From Microcoleus sp. FACHB-831 (lineage in GTDB: Bacteria; Cyanobacteriota; Cyanobacteriia; Cyanobacteriales; FACHB-T130), in NCBI RefSeq assembly GCF_014695585.1, contig NZ_JACJON010000073.1, positions 1 to 64,000 of the forward strand: a DNA stretch of 64,000 nucleotides, given 5' to 3'. Shown piece by piece: positions 16,116 through 24,609 of the stretch (positions are counted from its first letter, which is position 1; each line of letters starts with the position of its first letter). The notes beneath the pieces are model-generated. The model was not told where the DNA came from. It did not search any database and saw only the letters and a list, made by a program, of their open reading frames with translations. The position numbers and the translations under genes were made by a program.

Positions 16116-17183
16116 CTAAACTTCAGTAGCTACAGGTGCAATGGTAACTAGCTGGGTATCTTCATCAATCTCGATCCTAGCTAGCCCAAATTGCGCGATC
16201 GCCCACGCATTTGTTGTCAAATGCAAACTAATTTCAGCAGCCCGATATTGACTCGCCTCTGACGCTAAAGCAGTTGGCAATAGCAATTGATCTGCCAAAA
16301 ACTGATCGACTGGCATCCCAGTAGCGTGGAAATTTAGTAACTCTTCAGCCGCCATTTCCGCCACGCTTTCTGCTGGTACTCCTAGTTTTCCTACAGCACC
16401 AAAGCCAGCGCGACTATTTTCATACTCAGCAATCAGAGAAATTCCTGCTCCTGGCGCAATGCCTCGCGCGATCGTTGCCTCCACCTTCGCAGGAAGATTG
16501 GCTTGCTGTAACAAATTTTCTGCTCGGTTAGCCATCCTTTGCGGAATATGAGCAGGAAGTTTTGTCACAACAGCCGAACCCCGCACCTGTTGCAAAGCTC
16601 CCCGCTCTAGTAATTGAATACCGCGTAAAGGTACTCCCCCGCTACCCGTAACTCGCAATTCCACTTCGCCGTTGCCTTGAGGATACCAACCCCAAGAATG
16701 CAGTTGCACCTCTACTTGCACGCCCATCTGCTTGAGCATGGGTACATAGACTTGTTCGATGTAGGGGAAGGGAGGACTAAACGCGATGTGAGTTCCCCCC
16801 TTGAGCCTCACTATGGAGTCGCCATTCGCGAGTGCTAGGGGGAGTAAAATAGTCTGCAAAATCAGGGTAATAGCACCTGCTGAACCTGCGCCTGTGGTTT
16901 CGGTGACATCAAAGGTATAATTTCCCGCTTGCGGCGGACAAGTGGGGATGAATTCCAGCGTTGTTGAACGCACATGATCTCCATGCAATTCGGCTTTGCA
17001 GAGGGTAGCCGCCGCCCGCACGGCAGTTAAATGTTGAATTGCAAGTCCGGGATTTTTGCGTTTTGCCCGAATCTTCGTGATGCGAATTGGTTGACCTGTG
17101 ATGGTAGCTAAACTAAGAGAGGTGCGGAGGATCTGACCGCCACCTTCACCGTAAGAGCCGTCGATGTGAAGTATGTTAGCCAA
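16116..17183 (-). CDS. rtcA: RNA 3'-terminal phosphate cyclase, 355 aa
   Basis: RtcA uses ATP to turn an RNA 3'-phosphate into a 2',3'-cyclic phosphate. The signature IDGSYGEGGGQILRTSLSL is at the N-terminus. GAGSAGAITLILQ and KGGTHIAFSPPF follow, and the C-terminal HLTTNAW motif supplies the His that becomes adenylylated. Length is as expected. The gene is single, with no close partner. Archease lies 1.2 kb away on the same strand and rtcB 19 kb away, so the RNA-repair genes are grouped loosely. The start ATG 17183 gives the standard N-terminus. Confidence 0.94.
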   Translation of the reverse strand: MANILHIDGSYGEGGGQILRTSLSLATITGQPIRITKIRAKRKNPGLAIQHLTAVRAAATLCKAELHGDHVRSTTLEFIPTCPPQAGNYTFDVTETTGAGSAGAITLILQTILLPLALANGDSIVRLKGGTHIAFSPPFPYIEQVYVPMLKQMGVQVEVQLHSWGWYPQGNGEVELRVTGSGGVPLRGIQLLERGALQQVRGSAVVTKLPAHIPQRMANRAENLLQQANLPAKVEATIARGIAPGAGISLIAEYENSRAGFGAVGKLGVPAESVAEMAAEELLNFHATGMPVDQFLADQLLLPTALASEASQYRAAEISLHLTTNAWAIAQFGLARIEIDEDTQLVTIAPVATEV

Positions 17184-17508
17184 AGCGTGTTTTTAAGGCG
17201 GAAATCAGTGTCCACTGTAAGGTTATATTCACAACAACGCGATCGCCATATATCCCAGGTGGGGGTAATGTAATGTAGCCGCGATCGCGCTTATAAATTA
17301 ATAATGTGGATTAGAGAAGCCTAAAGTCTAGCCTTATCGCGTTTCTATAGATTATCGGGTGGTTAAGTCACCATTCCCTACAGATCTTTTACTGTATTCA
17401 ACAGTTCGCAGCGTACTTTAAGTTAATAGTCGTTAGCAGCGCGATCGCAGTCTATCTAAAGTGCGTTTCCCTTAAATTGAGTTATTTAATTTTTTAGGAA
17501 AATCTAAA
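17184..17508. other. Intergenic region, 325 bp
   Basis: This gap lies upstream of rtcA (minus strand). It contains several HIP1-core palindromes (CGATCG) and an AT-rich stretch near 17465-17500. No gene or RNA is recognised. Confidence 0.5.
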
Positions 17509-17538
17509 CGCTGGCACTCCCTTAAGGAAATACCAGCG
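17509..17538 (-). terminator. Rho-independent terminator of the 58-residue membrane-protein gene
   Basis: On the minus strand, CGCTGGTATTTCC pairs with GGGAGTGCCAGCG over 13 bp, including three G-U pairs, around loop TTAA. A T-rich run follows. It lies 24 nt beyond the stop codon of the small gene at 17562-17738. Confidence 0.75.
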
Positions 17539-17561
17539 CTTACAACTTCTATCGACTAGAA

Positions 17562-17738
17562 CTATAACCCAACTACTCCGTGATAGGCACTTGCAACCAG
17601 AGTGATAATGGTGATGACTCCCAGCACAATACTACCTATATATAGGACAGATGGTTTTTGAGGAACAGGCGTTTCGCTATCGCGCTGCACGGGAGCTTGT
17701 CCAGATTTGTTGAAATTTGTTGTTTCTTCAGTTTTCAT
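17562..17738 (-). CDS. Small single-helix membrane protein, 58 aa
   Basis: The ORF begins at ATG 17738 with an AGGA ribosome site 6 nt upstream. It encodes a polar N-terminal half (KSGQAPVQRDSETPVPQKP) followed by one membrane helix (YIGSIVLGVITIITLVAS) and a short tail. A terminator follows directly. The layout resembles the 66-residue protein at 34988-35188, which also has a VQRDS motif before one helix. Function unknown. It lacks the ExxNxR chlorophyll-binding motif of high-light-inducible proteins. Confidence 0.7.
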   Translation of the reverse strand: MKTEETTNFNKSGQAPVQRDSETPVPQKPSVLYIGSIVLGVITIITLVASAYHGVVGL

Positions 17739-17946
17739 GATTATCCTAGTTTATTTTTGCGATTGATTAAAAGAACTATCAGGGATTGCTAACCACCTTA
17801 CCCAAAAGCGAACAATACCTTGTCCGCTTAATACCTCACTTAATGAGGAGGGGTACAAAAAAATTACTTTTTCATATAATATTTCTCCCCATTCTTATAA
17901 TCCTCTTTCTAAAGTGATAAAATTTATACCATTTCCCAACGTATTA

Positions 17947-18024
17947 GTAATAAATTATCCCCCCCCTTGATACATATTGAGACAACCGCACAACACGTTA
18001 TTAAGGAGAGGAGGGGGTAGGGGG
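17947..18024. repeat. G/C-run palindromic element, copy A
   Basis: It begins GTAATAAATTATCCCCCC and ends GGGGGTAGGGGG, so the two ends are partly complementary and could form a hairpin about 78 nt long. It closely matches copy B 150 bp to the right at both ends, while the middle differs. Confidence 0.6.
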
Positions 18025-18098
18025 ATCGCACATTTAGCATAAATTTTAGTATTGCAGGACTAGATAAATATACAAAGCATCGCGGTTACAGATTATGG

Positions 18099-18177
18099 GT
18101 AATAAATAATCCCCCCTTATTTATAGTTAGTGAAATTATCGTATATCAGGGATTTAACAGATAAGGGGGTAGGGGGG
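18099..18177. repeat. G/C-run palindromic element, copy B
   Basis: It begins GTAATAAATAATCCCCCC and ends AGGGGGTAGGGGGG. Length and ends match copy A. Conserved ends with a free middle suggest a small non-autonomous mobile or structural repeat. Confidence 0.6.
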
Positions 18178-18408
18178 AGCAAATCTTGGTCAGGCAAATG
18201 GTGGATTAGTATTAGATAAATATCTAAAGTTTTTTTTATTTGGGCTTATATATAAAAAGAATGATGTATTTTGGGAAAATAGGGATAAGCGTTCAGCCAA
18301 AAGGTAATCGCAAGAGAGACGCGGAAAATTAGGGCGATCGCGTTGACTACTGGGGCTGAAATTGACCAACGCGCGATCGCGCTGGGTTTTCGTATTTGGC
18401 AAGGCGCC

Positions 18409-18840
18409 TTAAATATCGAGGATTACTATAGCAGTCCAACCATCATCGGTTTTTTCGAGTTGGAATTGGTGTAAAGTAACAGCTTTGACATCTACCCGTT
18501 GTTCGTGGCGATCGCGGTCTAGCTTTTCTCCCTTCGTAACCGCACTTAGCTGATGCAACCCATCTTTCTCGGAAATTTCAACCTGTTGCGCCCTCAGCAG
18601 AAGTAACTCGCTGTCTTTGTAGTAGATGAATTCTTGCAGAAAATTGAACAGCAACATATCTAGTTCATCATTTTCTAAGCTAAAACTGCGGGTTTCCTGG
18701 AGTGCGATCGCATCCAAATTATCAATCATCACATTAATAGTTGCATCACCCGCCGCTGTGAAAACCTCCTCCAGATCCTTTCCCCAAGCGCGAAAGGCAA
18801 TATCAGCAGTAGCAAAATCTTCTAGAAACTCATAAGACAT
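18409..18840 (-). CDS. Archease (RtcB cofactor protein), 143 aa
   Basis: Archease helps the RNA ligase RtcB by speeding formation of the RtcB-guanylate and allowing multiple turnovers. Family features seen are YEFLEDFATADIAFRAWG near the N-terminus with the conserved Asp after TA, LLFNFLQEFIYYKDSE in the middle, and the ending VKAVTLHQFQLEKTDDGW followed by the C-terminal DI with the second metal-binding Asp. The His usually before TAD is Ala here. ATG 18840 gives the usual MSYEFLE start; GTG 18855 would add five residues. RtcB itself is encoded 17 kb away. Confidence 0.88.
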   Translation of the reverse strand: MSYEFLEDFATADIAFRAWGKDLEEVFTAAGDATINVMIDNLDAIALQETRSFSLENDELDMLLFNFLQEFIYYKDSELLLLRAQQVEISEKDGLHQLSAVTKGEKLDRDRHEQRVDVKAVTLHQFQLEKTDDGWTAIVILDI

Positions 18841-18993
18841 AAGGCTATTGCTCACAATACGGTTTAGTTGTAGGTTGGGCTTTCGCTCAACCCAACAATT
18901 GTTTATATAGTTGGGTTTCGTTACCTCAACCCATCCTACTATTTCTGCACGGTGGCTGTTGCTCTAGACTTTCGATCGCTTGTAGGGTTAAAC

Positions 18994-19014
18994 TACGGTA
19001 AGTCTAGCGGAATT
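18994..19014 (+). promoter_or_regulatory. 21-nt leader motif shared with 29847-29867
   Basis: TACGGTAAGTCTAGCGGAAT is followed by T and lies directly before the probable start of the first TauE/SafE gene. A version identical at 19 of 21 positions lies 11 nt before the start of the membrane-protein gene at 29879. A shared leader or dispersed repeat is possible. Confidence 0.4.
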
Positions 19015-19023
19015 ATGTGTTTA

Positions 19024-19824
19024 ATGGAAAGTGCCTTATTACTGCCGCTGTTAAGCTTCCTAGTCGGCATCATCGTTGGTCTAACGGGAATTGGTGGTGC
19101 GTCTCTGATCACCCCGATGTTGATTTTCGTGTTCCAAGTACCGCCAGCGATCGCGGTGAGTTCTGATGTGGTGGCTGCCACCTTAATGAAGGTTATCGGC
19201 GGCTTCAAGCACTGGCAACAGCAAACGCTCGACCTGCAAATTGTTACATGGCTAGCTTTAGGGAGCGTTCCCGGATCGCTCGCTGGGGTGGGAATCTTAT
19301 ACCTGATTAAGCGTACTGGCGCTAGTAACCTGGATTTTATCCTCCTCCGCTTGCTCGGAGTAATAATGCTATTGGTCGCTTTGTTGGCGATCGCGCAATT
19401 GTTGGTGAAGAATTTTTTCCCCAACTTGAATTTACCCGAACCACCCAAGTTTGACTTAAAAACTAACGTGGGTCGCCTTCAAACTCTCGGTGTGGCAGCA
19501 GTTTTAGGCTGTGTAGTCGGTCTAACTAGCGTGTCCTCCGGTTCGATGTTTGCACTCGTCCTGATTACCTTTTTCCGCCTTGACTCTCGCAAGTTGGTGG
19601 GTACGGATATTTCCCAGGCGGCAATATTATTGCTTTTTACCTCCCTCGGACATATCTGGCTGGGGACAGTTAACTGGAGTCTGGTAATACCAATTTGGCT
19701 GGGTACGGTTCCTGGGGTTTTGGTAGGTGCAAAGCTCTGCAAAATCACGCCACCACACGGACTCCGGCTTGCGATCTACGCAATTTTAGTGATGGTGAGC
19801 TGGAAGTTAGTGAATCAAGCGTGA
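19024..19824 (+). CDS. TauE/SafE-family permease (first copy), about 266 aa
   Basis: The protein is polytopic, with two repeats of four membrane segments. Each repeat opens with a Gly-rich signature: VGIIVGLTGIGGASLITPML at the N-terminus and GCVVGLTSVSSGSMFALVL in the second half. This is the TauE/SafE (COG0730) pattern, a family of predicted exporters or importers of sulfite, sulfoacetate and other anions. The substrate here is unknown. In-frame starts exist at GTG 18952, ATG 19015 and ATG 19024; the last two place the first helix correctly, and the upstream extension is not family-like. It lies apart from the second TauE/SafE gene. Confidence 0.8.
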   Translation: MESALLLPLLSFLVGIIVGLTGIGGASLITPMLIFVFQVPPAIAVSSDVVAATLMKVIGGFKHWQQQTLDLQIVTWLALGSVPGSLAGVGILYLIKRTGASNLDFILLRLLGVIMLLVALLAIAQLLVKNFFPNLNLPEPPKFDLKTNVGRLQTLGVAAVLGCVVGLTSVSSGSMFALVLITFFRLDSRKLVGTDISQAAILLLFTSLGHIWLGTVNWSLVIPIWLGTVPGVLVGAKLCKITPPHGLRLAIYAILVMVSWKLVNQA

Positions 19825-20090
19825 GACAAACTTCCCAGAATGCACGGCATTTCCAGCTTGCGCGAATCGTCGAGGAGTCTGAGTTCCGAGAACTTCAAAA
19901 CTAATTTGTAGGTAAGCGTGTAAATTAGTCTGCCTCACCTGCATTCAAGATTCCTGGCAAGTTTTTGAGTTTAAATTTAGACTTCCTCCTGTCCTAGCAA
20001 GCTTATCAACACTGTAGCGATCGCCAAAACTGAAATTTATATCCACTACATATTTTGCCAAACTTAAAAATTAAATTTCTCTTTTATTTT

Positions 20091-20160
20091 ATTTTGAAGT
20101 ATTCCGATGATTTTACCGTAGATTGATTTTGAAGTATTCCGATGATTTTACCGTAGATTT
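20091..20160. repeat. 35-bp tandem duplication
   Basis: Two directly adjacent 35-nt units, each containing ATTTTGAAGTATTCCGATGA and ending ACCGTAGATT plus one variable base, are otherwise identical. The second copy is at 20126-20160. A recent slippage or duplication event is likely. Confidence 0.85.
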
Positions 20161-20687
20161 TATATAAGAAAAAATTCCGGTTTATCGTTTGTGCTACTTG
20201 CTTTTGAAAAAGACTTTAGGGTAATATTACAGTTCATCAAATAAAACGAGATTAATCGCAACCGCATCTATCTTTTGAAATAAATAATAAGAAGGTGAAT
20301 ATATATTAGGATTGCTTTAAAGGGAAAGGGCAGGAAAATATTTACTGGTATACCACCAGCTTAACTGATACACGCCTTAATTATTTCCAGCAAAGCCGCC
20401 TGAATGCTTATGAGAACTTTTAGGGAAATTACGTTGTTACAAATATTTGCATATAGAAAATGCAAAATTTACACATCTCTGTAATACTTGGCTAGAATAA
20501 TTTTTTAGACAAACACAAAAAATTTTTGGAGTGTTTACGAGAAGCGGGACTATCTCTTAAGCACGAATCGAATAGCGCAGAATACTTCTAAGTAACCTGC
20601 AATATTTGAAAAAAATATTTAACGAAAAAAGTTTTAGCAGCCGATAAATTCTCGATGTTGTTAATTGATGTTTATCATACAAATTTC

Positions 20688-20726
20688 ATCACTCTTAAGT
20701 GATATCTTTCGTATAACCAAAGATAT
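20688..20726 (+). promoter_or_regulatory. Adjacent inverted repeats upstream of CadD-like gene 1 (operator candidates)
   Basis: ATCACT-CTTA-AGTGAT (20688-20703) is followed at once by ATATCTTT-N9-AAAGATAT (20702-20726). Both are perfect short dyads, about 117 bp before the start codon. They could bind a dimeric regulator, but no protein is shown to bind. Confidence 0.4.
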
Positions 20727-20842
20727 AGGTACCCCTAAAACGCATTAAGGTAGTTAACCTAAATTAGGAATATCGCTAAATCCAATTAAAGCCATAACCA
20801 ACAGCGACTAATGACCAAGCATGAAAATCAGGACAGATACCA

Positions 20843-21544
20843 ATGAGCGGGTTAGTAACTGCAATTCCTACAGCGATAACCGCCTTCAGTGCTACCAACA
20901 TCGATGATATTGTCATCCTTCTGTTGTTTTTCGCACAGGTGAATGCGGCGTTTCGTCGTCGGCACATCGTTTTTGGTCAGTATTTAGGCTTCGCTGCTTT
21001 AGTTATCGCCAGCCTCCCCGGTTTTTTTGGTGGTTTAGTTGTGCCACGAGAATGGGTTGGGTTGCTTGGCTTAGTGCCAATAGCCATAGGATTGGGTTGC
21101 TTGCTGAATCGGGAAGAAGATTTATCCGATGAAGTCGAGTCAGAAATAGAGCAGTTTGATGACTCTCCAATTGCCAGTTTTCTTTCTCCCCAAACATACA
21201 GCGTGGCAGCAGTTACGTTTGCCAATGGCAGCGACAATATCGGCATCTACGTGCCGTTATTTGCCAGCAGTAGTTGGGAGAATCTTCTGGCGATAATCGG
21301 TGTTTTCTTCTCGTTGGTGGGAGTGTGGTGCTACGCTGCATATAAATTAACCAGCCAGCCTGCGATCGCGGATATTTTGACTCGCTACGGCAATGCTCTC
21401 GTTCCTTTTGTCTTAATTGGTCTAGGTTCCTTCATAGTGCTGGAAAGTAAATCTTTAAATTTAGTAAGTCTGCTTGCTAGTTGTCTGTGCTTGATGACTT
21501 TAGTCAAAAAAGATGAGGACTCGCCTGAGTTGGAAAATAATTAA
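20843..21544 (+). CDS. CadD-like (cadmium-resistance-type) transporter, copy 1, 233 aa
   Basis: The protein has six or so membrane segments with the family motifs ATNIDDIVILLLFFAQVN near the N-terminus and NGSDNIGIYVPLFASS in the middle, separated by an acidic loop (EEDLSDEVESEIEQ). CadD proteins belong to the LysE superfamily of exporters; founding members confer cadmium resistance in staphylococci. The cyanobacterial substrate is unknown. Copy 2 at 26140 is very similar through the first 90 residues and in its upstream leader. An AGGA site precedes ATG 20843. It is the first gene of a run with TauE/SafE and DUF1634 genes, 59 nt and then 1 nt apart. Confidence 0.82.
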   Translation: MSGLVTAIPTAITAFSATNIDDIVILLLFFAQVNAAFRRRHIVFGQYLGFAALVIASLPGFFGGLVVPREWVGLLGLVPIAIGLGCLLNREEDLSDEVESEIEQFDDSPIASFLSPQTYSVAAVTFANGSDNIGIYVPLFASSSWENLLAIIGVFFSLVGVWCYAAYKLTSQPAIADILTRYGNALVPFVLIGLGSFIVLESKSLNLVSLLASCLCLMTLVKKDEDSPELENN

Positions 21545-21603
21545 AACTTAAATAAAAAACTATATTGCCTTATTTCTGTGCATCACCAAAAGAGGAATAA
21601 ACT

Positions 21604-22440
21604 TTGAACATACTAGAATTTTCCCTTCTTATTTTCATTGGCTCCTTTATCGCTGGTTTGTTAGGTTCGCTAACTGGGTTAGGGGGTGGTGTAGTTATTG
21701 TCCCCCTCTTAACTTCGGTATTTGGTGTTGATATCCGATACGCTGTCGGCGCTTCCCTAGTCTCTGTAATCGCTACTTCCTGCGGCGCAGCATCTGCCTA
21801 CATCAAAGAAGGCTACACAAATTTGCGAATAGGAATGTTTCTAGAAGTAGCGACAACAACCGGAGCTATAGTAGGAGCTTTAATTGCTACCTTTGTTTCT
21901 GTAAAAGCGCTTACAGTCGTGCTTGCAGTTGTCTTACTTTATTCAGCTTACCTGTCTGGGCAACCCAAACCAGAAACCCCTGAAAGCGAGTCAACTGACC
22001 CCATCGCAATTCATCTGAGACTCAATAGCACTTACCCAACTCCCAATGGATTGATGTCTTATCAAGTTCATTCTGTCCCGGTTGGGTTTGGCGTGATGTG
22101 GATAGCTGGGGTGCTTTCCGGGTTGCTGGGTATTGGTTCGGGAGCGTTTAAAGTACTGGCGATGGATCAAGCCATGCGTCTCCCGTTCAAAGTTTCCACA
22201 ACCACCAGCAATTTCATGATTGGCGTGACAGCCGCAGCATCGGCGGGGGTTTATTTGGCGCGGGGTTACATCGATCCAGGATTGTCAATGCCCGTGATGT
22301 TGGGCGTGTTGCCTGGTGCTTTGTTGGGGGCAAAAGTTTTAGTAGGAGCTAAGACTCAACTTTTGAGAAGTGTCTTTAGTCTCGTACTCGCGCTGATGGC
22401 TTTCAAGATGGTTTACAACAGTCTAAGTGGGGGCATTTAA
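21604..22440 (+). CDS. TauE/SafE-family permease (second copy), 278 aa
   Basis: Residues 10-32 carry the signature AGLLGSLTGLGGGVVIVPLL and the second half repeats it as AGVLSGLLGIGSGAFKVLAM. A hydrophilic loop of about 35 residues separates the two halves. The start is TTG at 21604 with an AAGAGGAA site 8 nt upstream. The DUF1634 gene follows 1 nt after its stop, and this gene pair is a recurrent association in bacteria, so the two probably act as one transport unit. The carried ion (sulfite, sulfonate or other) is not shown. Confidence 0.85.
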   Translation: MNILEFSLLIFIGSFIAGLLGSLTGLGGGVVIVPLLTSVFGVDIRYAVGASLVSVIATSCGAASAYIKEGYTNLRIGMFLEVATTTGAIVGALIATFVSVKALTVVLAVVLLYSAYLSGQPKPETPESESTDPIAIHLRLNSTYPTPNGLMSYQVHSVPVGFGVMWIAGVLSGLLGIGSGAFKVLAMDQAMRLPFKVSTTTSNFMIGVTAAASAGVYLARGYIDPGLSMPVMLGVLPGALLGAKVLVGAKTQLLRSVFSLVLALMAFKMVYNSLSGGI

Positions 22441-22441
22441 A

Positions 22442-22939
22442 ATGTATGAAATTGATTCTGGTCGTAGAAATTTCGATCTGGTAATAGGTGGTGGTGAGGA
22501 GGATTTACTCCCCTTGCAACAGGAAACCCCAACCTGTGAGGTTGATAGTAAGAAGAAGATCGCGAAAAAATCGAGCGATCGCCAGCTCGAAAAGTTGATT
22601 GGCAATCTCTTAAAATACGGGGTTACTATTGCTAGCGCTATAGTTTTGCTAGGTGGCGTCCTCTACTTAATTCGTCACGGTTCTGAACCTGCTGACTACC
22701 ACATTTTTCGAGGAGAACCAGCCGAGTTTCGCTCTCCAGCGGGTGTGGTGACAGCTATTTTATCCGGTAGCCGCAGAGGCATCATTCAATTTGGGCTTCT
22801 GGTATTAATTGCTACTCCCATCGCTCGCGTGGCAATTTCTCTGTTAACTTTTCTACGGCATCGGGATTTTACTTACGTTATCGTGACTTTGTGCGTACTG
22901 GCTGGGCTAATTTACAGCCTGATTGGAGCTTATCCTTAA
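22442..22939 (+). CDS. DUF1634 membrane protein, 165 aa
   Basis: A polar N-terminal 55 residues precede three membrane helices. The family pattern is seen in LEKLIGNLLKYGVTIASAIVLLGG-type first helix (residues about 50-75), RHGSEPADYHIFRGEPAEFR in the loop, and FGLLVLIATPIARVAISLLTF later. DUF1634 proteins sit beside TauE/SafE permeases and are predicted partners. ATG 22442, 1 nt after the preceding stop, is favoured over an overlapping GTG at 22427. Confidence 0.82.
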   Translation: MYEIDSGRRNFDLVIGGGEEDLLPLQQETPTCEVDSKKKIAKKSSDRQLEKLIGNLLKYGVTIASAIVLLGGVLYLIRHGSEPADYHIFRGEPAEFRSPAGVVTAILSGSRRGIIQFGLLVLIATPIARVAISLLTFLRHRDFTYVIVTLCVLAGLIYSLIGAYP

Positions 22940-23081
22940 AATTTTTAGGGGGTACGCTTTGAGTCATATTTATTGGATGTTTGTCTAACATCGCCGATGC
23001 CGCTATAAACTACCCAATTATCTTCGGTATCTAAACCACAAGTAAGGCTGGCTGATTAACATTCTGGTAAGTTTTGGTGAT

Positions 23082-23372
23082 TTAACTGCTAACTTTAAAT
23101 TGGGTAAGTAGCTCGATGTTTTGTTGCAGCCACTGTGCCACAGAAGTTTTTAGTGGTTCAACCATTTCAACAGGGAAGATTGCTAAAGAGCCAGCGATTA
23201 TTAAGCTAAAGAGGCCAATAGTCAAAGCTAAAAATCTCCCAAAGCATCCTGGATTGACTTCAGCAAAGCCCAGTCTAGAGTTTCCTACAACAGCCAGTGT
23301 CAGAAAAACCAAACCGACGATCAAAAATACAGTAGTTAAAGGAGGACTAGCCATTTCACTTAGGAAATTCAT
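23082..23372 (-). CDS. Small membrane protein, 96 aa, unknown function
   Basis: Two membrane helices (TTVFLIVGLVFLTLAVVG and FLALTIGLFSLIIAGSLAIF) are joined by a loop with NPGCFGRF. The tail is amphipathic. No family is recognised. It is on the opposite strand to the TauE/DUF1634 run and in the same direction as the LysR gene 120 bp away, so it could be transcribed after lysR. Confidence 0.6.
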   Translation of the reverse strand: MNFLSEMASPPLTTVFLIVGLVFLTLAVVGNSRLGFAEVNPGCFGRFLALTIGLFSLIIAGSLAIFPVEMVEPLKTSVAQWLQQNIELLTQFKVSS

Positions 23373-23493
23373 AACGTTTTTTAGGTAAGTAAGCTTTTTT
23401 ATTATAGCTATTCTTAGATGGCTATCGACCTAGCAGAAATTCAAGTTTTGGCAGCGATCGCGCATGGCTTTAAGCCATAAGATTAGCCTAAAC

Positions 23494-24420
23494 TTATGTA
23501 ATTAACATCTGTTCAAAGGCTCTAGAAATTCGAGTTTGAAAACGCTGTTTGTGCTTTAGCTTTAAAACAGGTTGGACTATTTCAGCAGATACCTTGTAAC
23601 CTTTCCGACTATCTTTAACTTTAAGCGAGCAAAGTGACGATATTTGCAGTTCTTTTTTTACCATCAATTCAGGTAGAGCTGCTGCACCTACGCCACTCTC
23701 TACCACGGCTTTCACCATCTCGCTACTGCTCAAAACTAAAATCACATTCAAGTCAATTGGATTGATTCCCCAACTTTGCAAAGCTTGCTCAAACATTTGC
23801 TGGGCGCCAGATCCAGACTCGCGCATTACCCAATCTGTTGTAGAAAGATCCTCTAAGCAAATCTCTGATCGTTCAAACCAAGGGTGAGATTTGCCAACAA
23901 CAATTTGTAAGCGATCGCTCCCAACCACTTCTTGTTCTAGCAAACCCTTAAGCGATGCTTTTACTTCTCCCGTCACCAAGCCTAAATCAAACAGTCCCGT
24001 CGCCGTTCCTGCACAAATTTCCTCTGCATTGGCGAGAGTACAGTTAACAAAGATACCCGGATATTGACGTTTGAAGTTGCTGATCTTATCAGGTAGCCAA
24101 TAGTTACCAATAGTGAGACTAGATCCCACCCTTAACTCACCCCGTTGTAACTCGTTTAATTCTCGCAGACCCCGTTCCGTCAAAGCAACTTGATCGATAA
24201 TTCTTTGGGCTTCGACTTGGAGCAATTTTCCAGCTTCAGTTATCTCAATGTGACGACCAATACGATGGAACAGTTTTACGCTATATTCCTGCTCTATACT
24301 TTGGATTGCCGCACTCACAGCAGGCTGAGTAATATAAAGTGCTTCTGCTGCACGGGTAAAGTGCAAATGTTCCGACACAGCTAGAAAAATTCGCAACTGG
24401 TCAAGCGTCATTCCCGCCAT
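23494..24420 (-). CDS. LysR-family transcription regulator, 308 aa
   Basis: The N-terminal helix-turn-helix (LDQLRIFLAVSEHLHFTRAA, then LYITQPAVSAAIQSIE) and the following periplasmic-binding-like ligand domain are standard for LysR. The ligand domain starts near residue 90 with GELRVGSSLTIGNYWLP. The overall pattern is closest to the CysL/CbbR/CmpR group of anion- or carbon-responsive regulators, but the inducer is not known. It is divergent from the APC permease gene with a 189-bp gap holding a T-N11-A type site, and it probably controls that gene and perhaps the CadD/TauE genes. M1 (24420) and M4 (24411) are both possible starts. Confidence 0.88.
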   Translation of the reverse strand: MAGMTLDQLRIFLAVSEHLHFTRAAEALYITQPAVSAAIQSIEQEYSVKLFHRIGRHIEITEAGKLLQVEAQRIIDQVALTERGLRELNELQRGELRVGSSLTIGNYWLPDKISNFKRQYPGIFVNCTLANAEEICAGTATGLFDLGLVTGEVKASLKGLLEQEVVGSDRLQIVVGKSHPWFERSEICLEDLSTTDWVMRESGSGAQQMFEQALQSWGINPIDLNVILVLSSSEMVKAVVESGVGAAALPELMVKKELQISSLCSLKVKDSRKGYKVSAEIVQPVLKLKHKQRFQTRISRAFEQMLIT

Positions 24421-24462
24421 TGCGAGTCCTCCTAAAACGTCGCGTTCAAGATTTAATCACTT

Positions 24463-24485
24463 TTATTTATTGATTTAACAAATAA
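24463..24485. promoter_or_regulatory. LysR-type T-N11-A operator candidate
   Basis: The dyad TTATTT-N11-AAATAA lies 43-65 bp upstream of lysR and about 125 bp before the APC gene. Its arms and 11-nt spacing match the general LysR box. This is the natural autoregulatory position for a divergently transcribed LysR gene. Confidence 0.55.
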
Positions 24486-24609
24486 TACCATTTGATTATC
24501 TGAGGAGGAACTATTAAATTTAAAAATAACCCTTCTGCACCGGGTTCCCTACTTGCAGAACCCACGAATTTAACTCAAGCGATCGCTCGGTTGTAAAAGG
24601 AGATTTTGC

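Larger units (their letters stand above)
17739..18408. other. Intergenic region, 670 bp, with two related G/C-run elements
   Basis: The region holds two related elements of about 78 nt (17947-18024 and 18099-18177), described separately. It is otherwise AT-rich. No gene is supported; a 70-codon frame on the minus strand at 18190-18402 has no coding features. Confidence 0.55.
19825..20842. other. Intergenic region, about 1.0 kb, upstream of the CadD-like island
   Basis: The region is AT-rich with no supported gene. It contains a 35-bp tandem duplication at 20091-20160 and, closer to the first CadD-like gene, inverted repeats at 20688-20703 and 20702-20726. It probably includes the promoter of the 20843-22939 operon. 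Confidence 0.6.

Noticed and set aside
16260-16330. Phe in VDQFLADQ of RtcA as a possible loss of the catalytic His
   Set aside because: The family nucleophile is the His of the later HLxTN motif, which is present (HLTTNAW). The Phe position varies in the family.
17562-17738. High-light-inducible (HLIP) protein
   Set aside because: It lacks the chlorophyll-binding ExxNxR motif.
18190-18402. 70-codon minus-strand frame
   Set aside because: No ribosome site, low-complexity content and no ordered features.
20091-20160. CRISPR-like repeat
   Set aside because: The two units are directly adjacent with no spacer, and there are no cas genes in the window.
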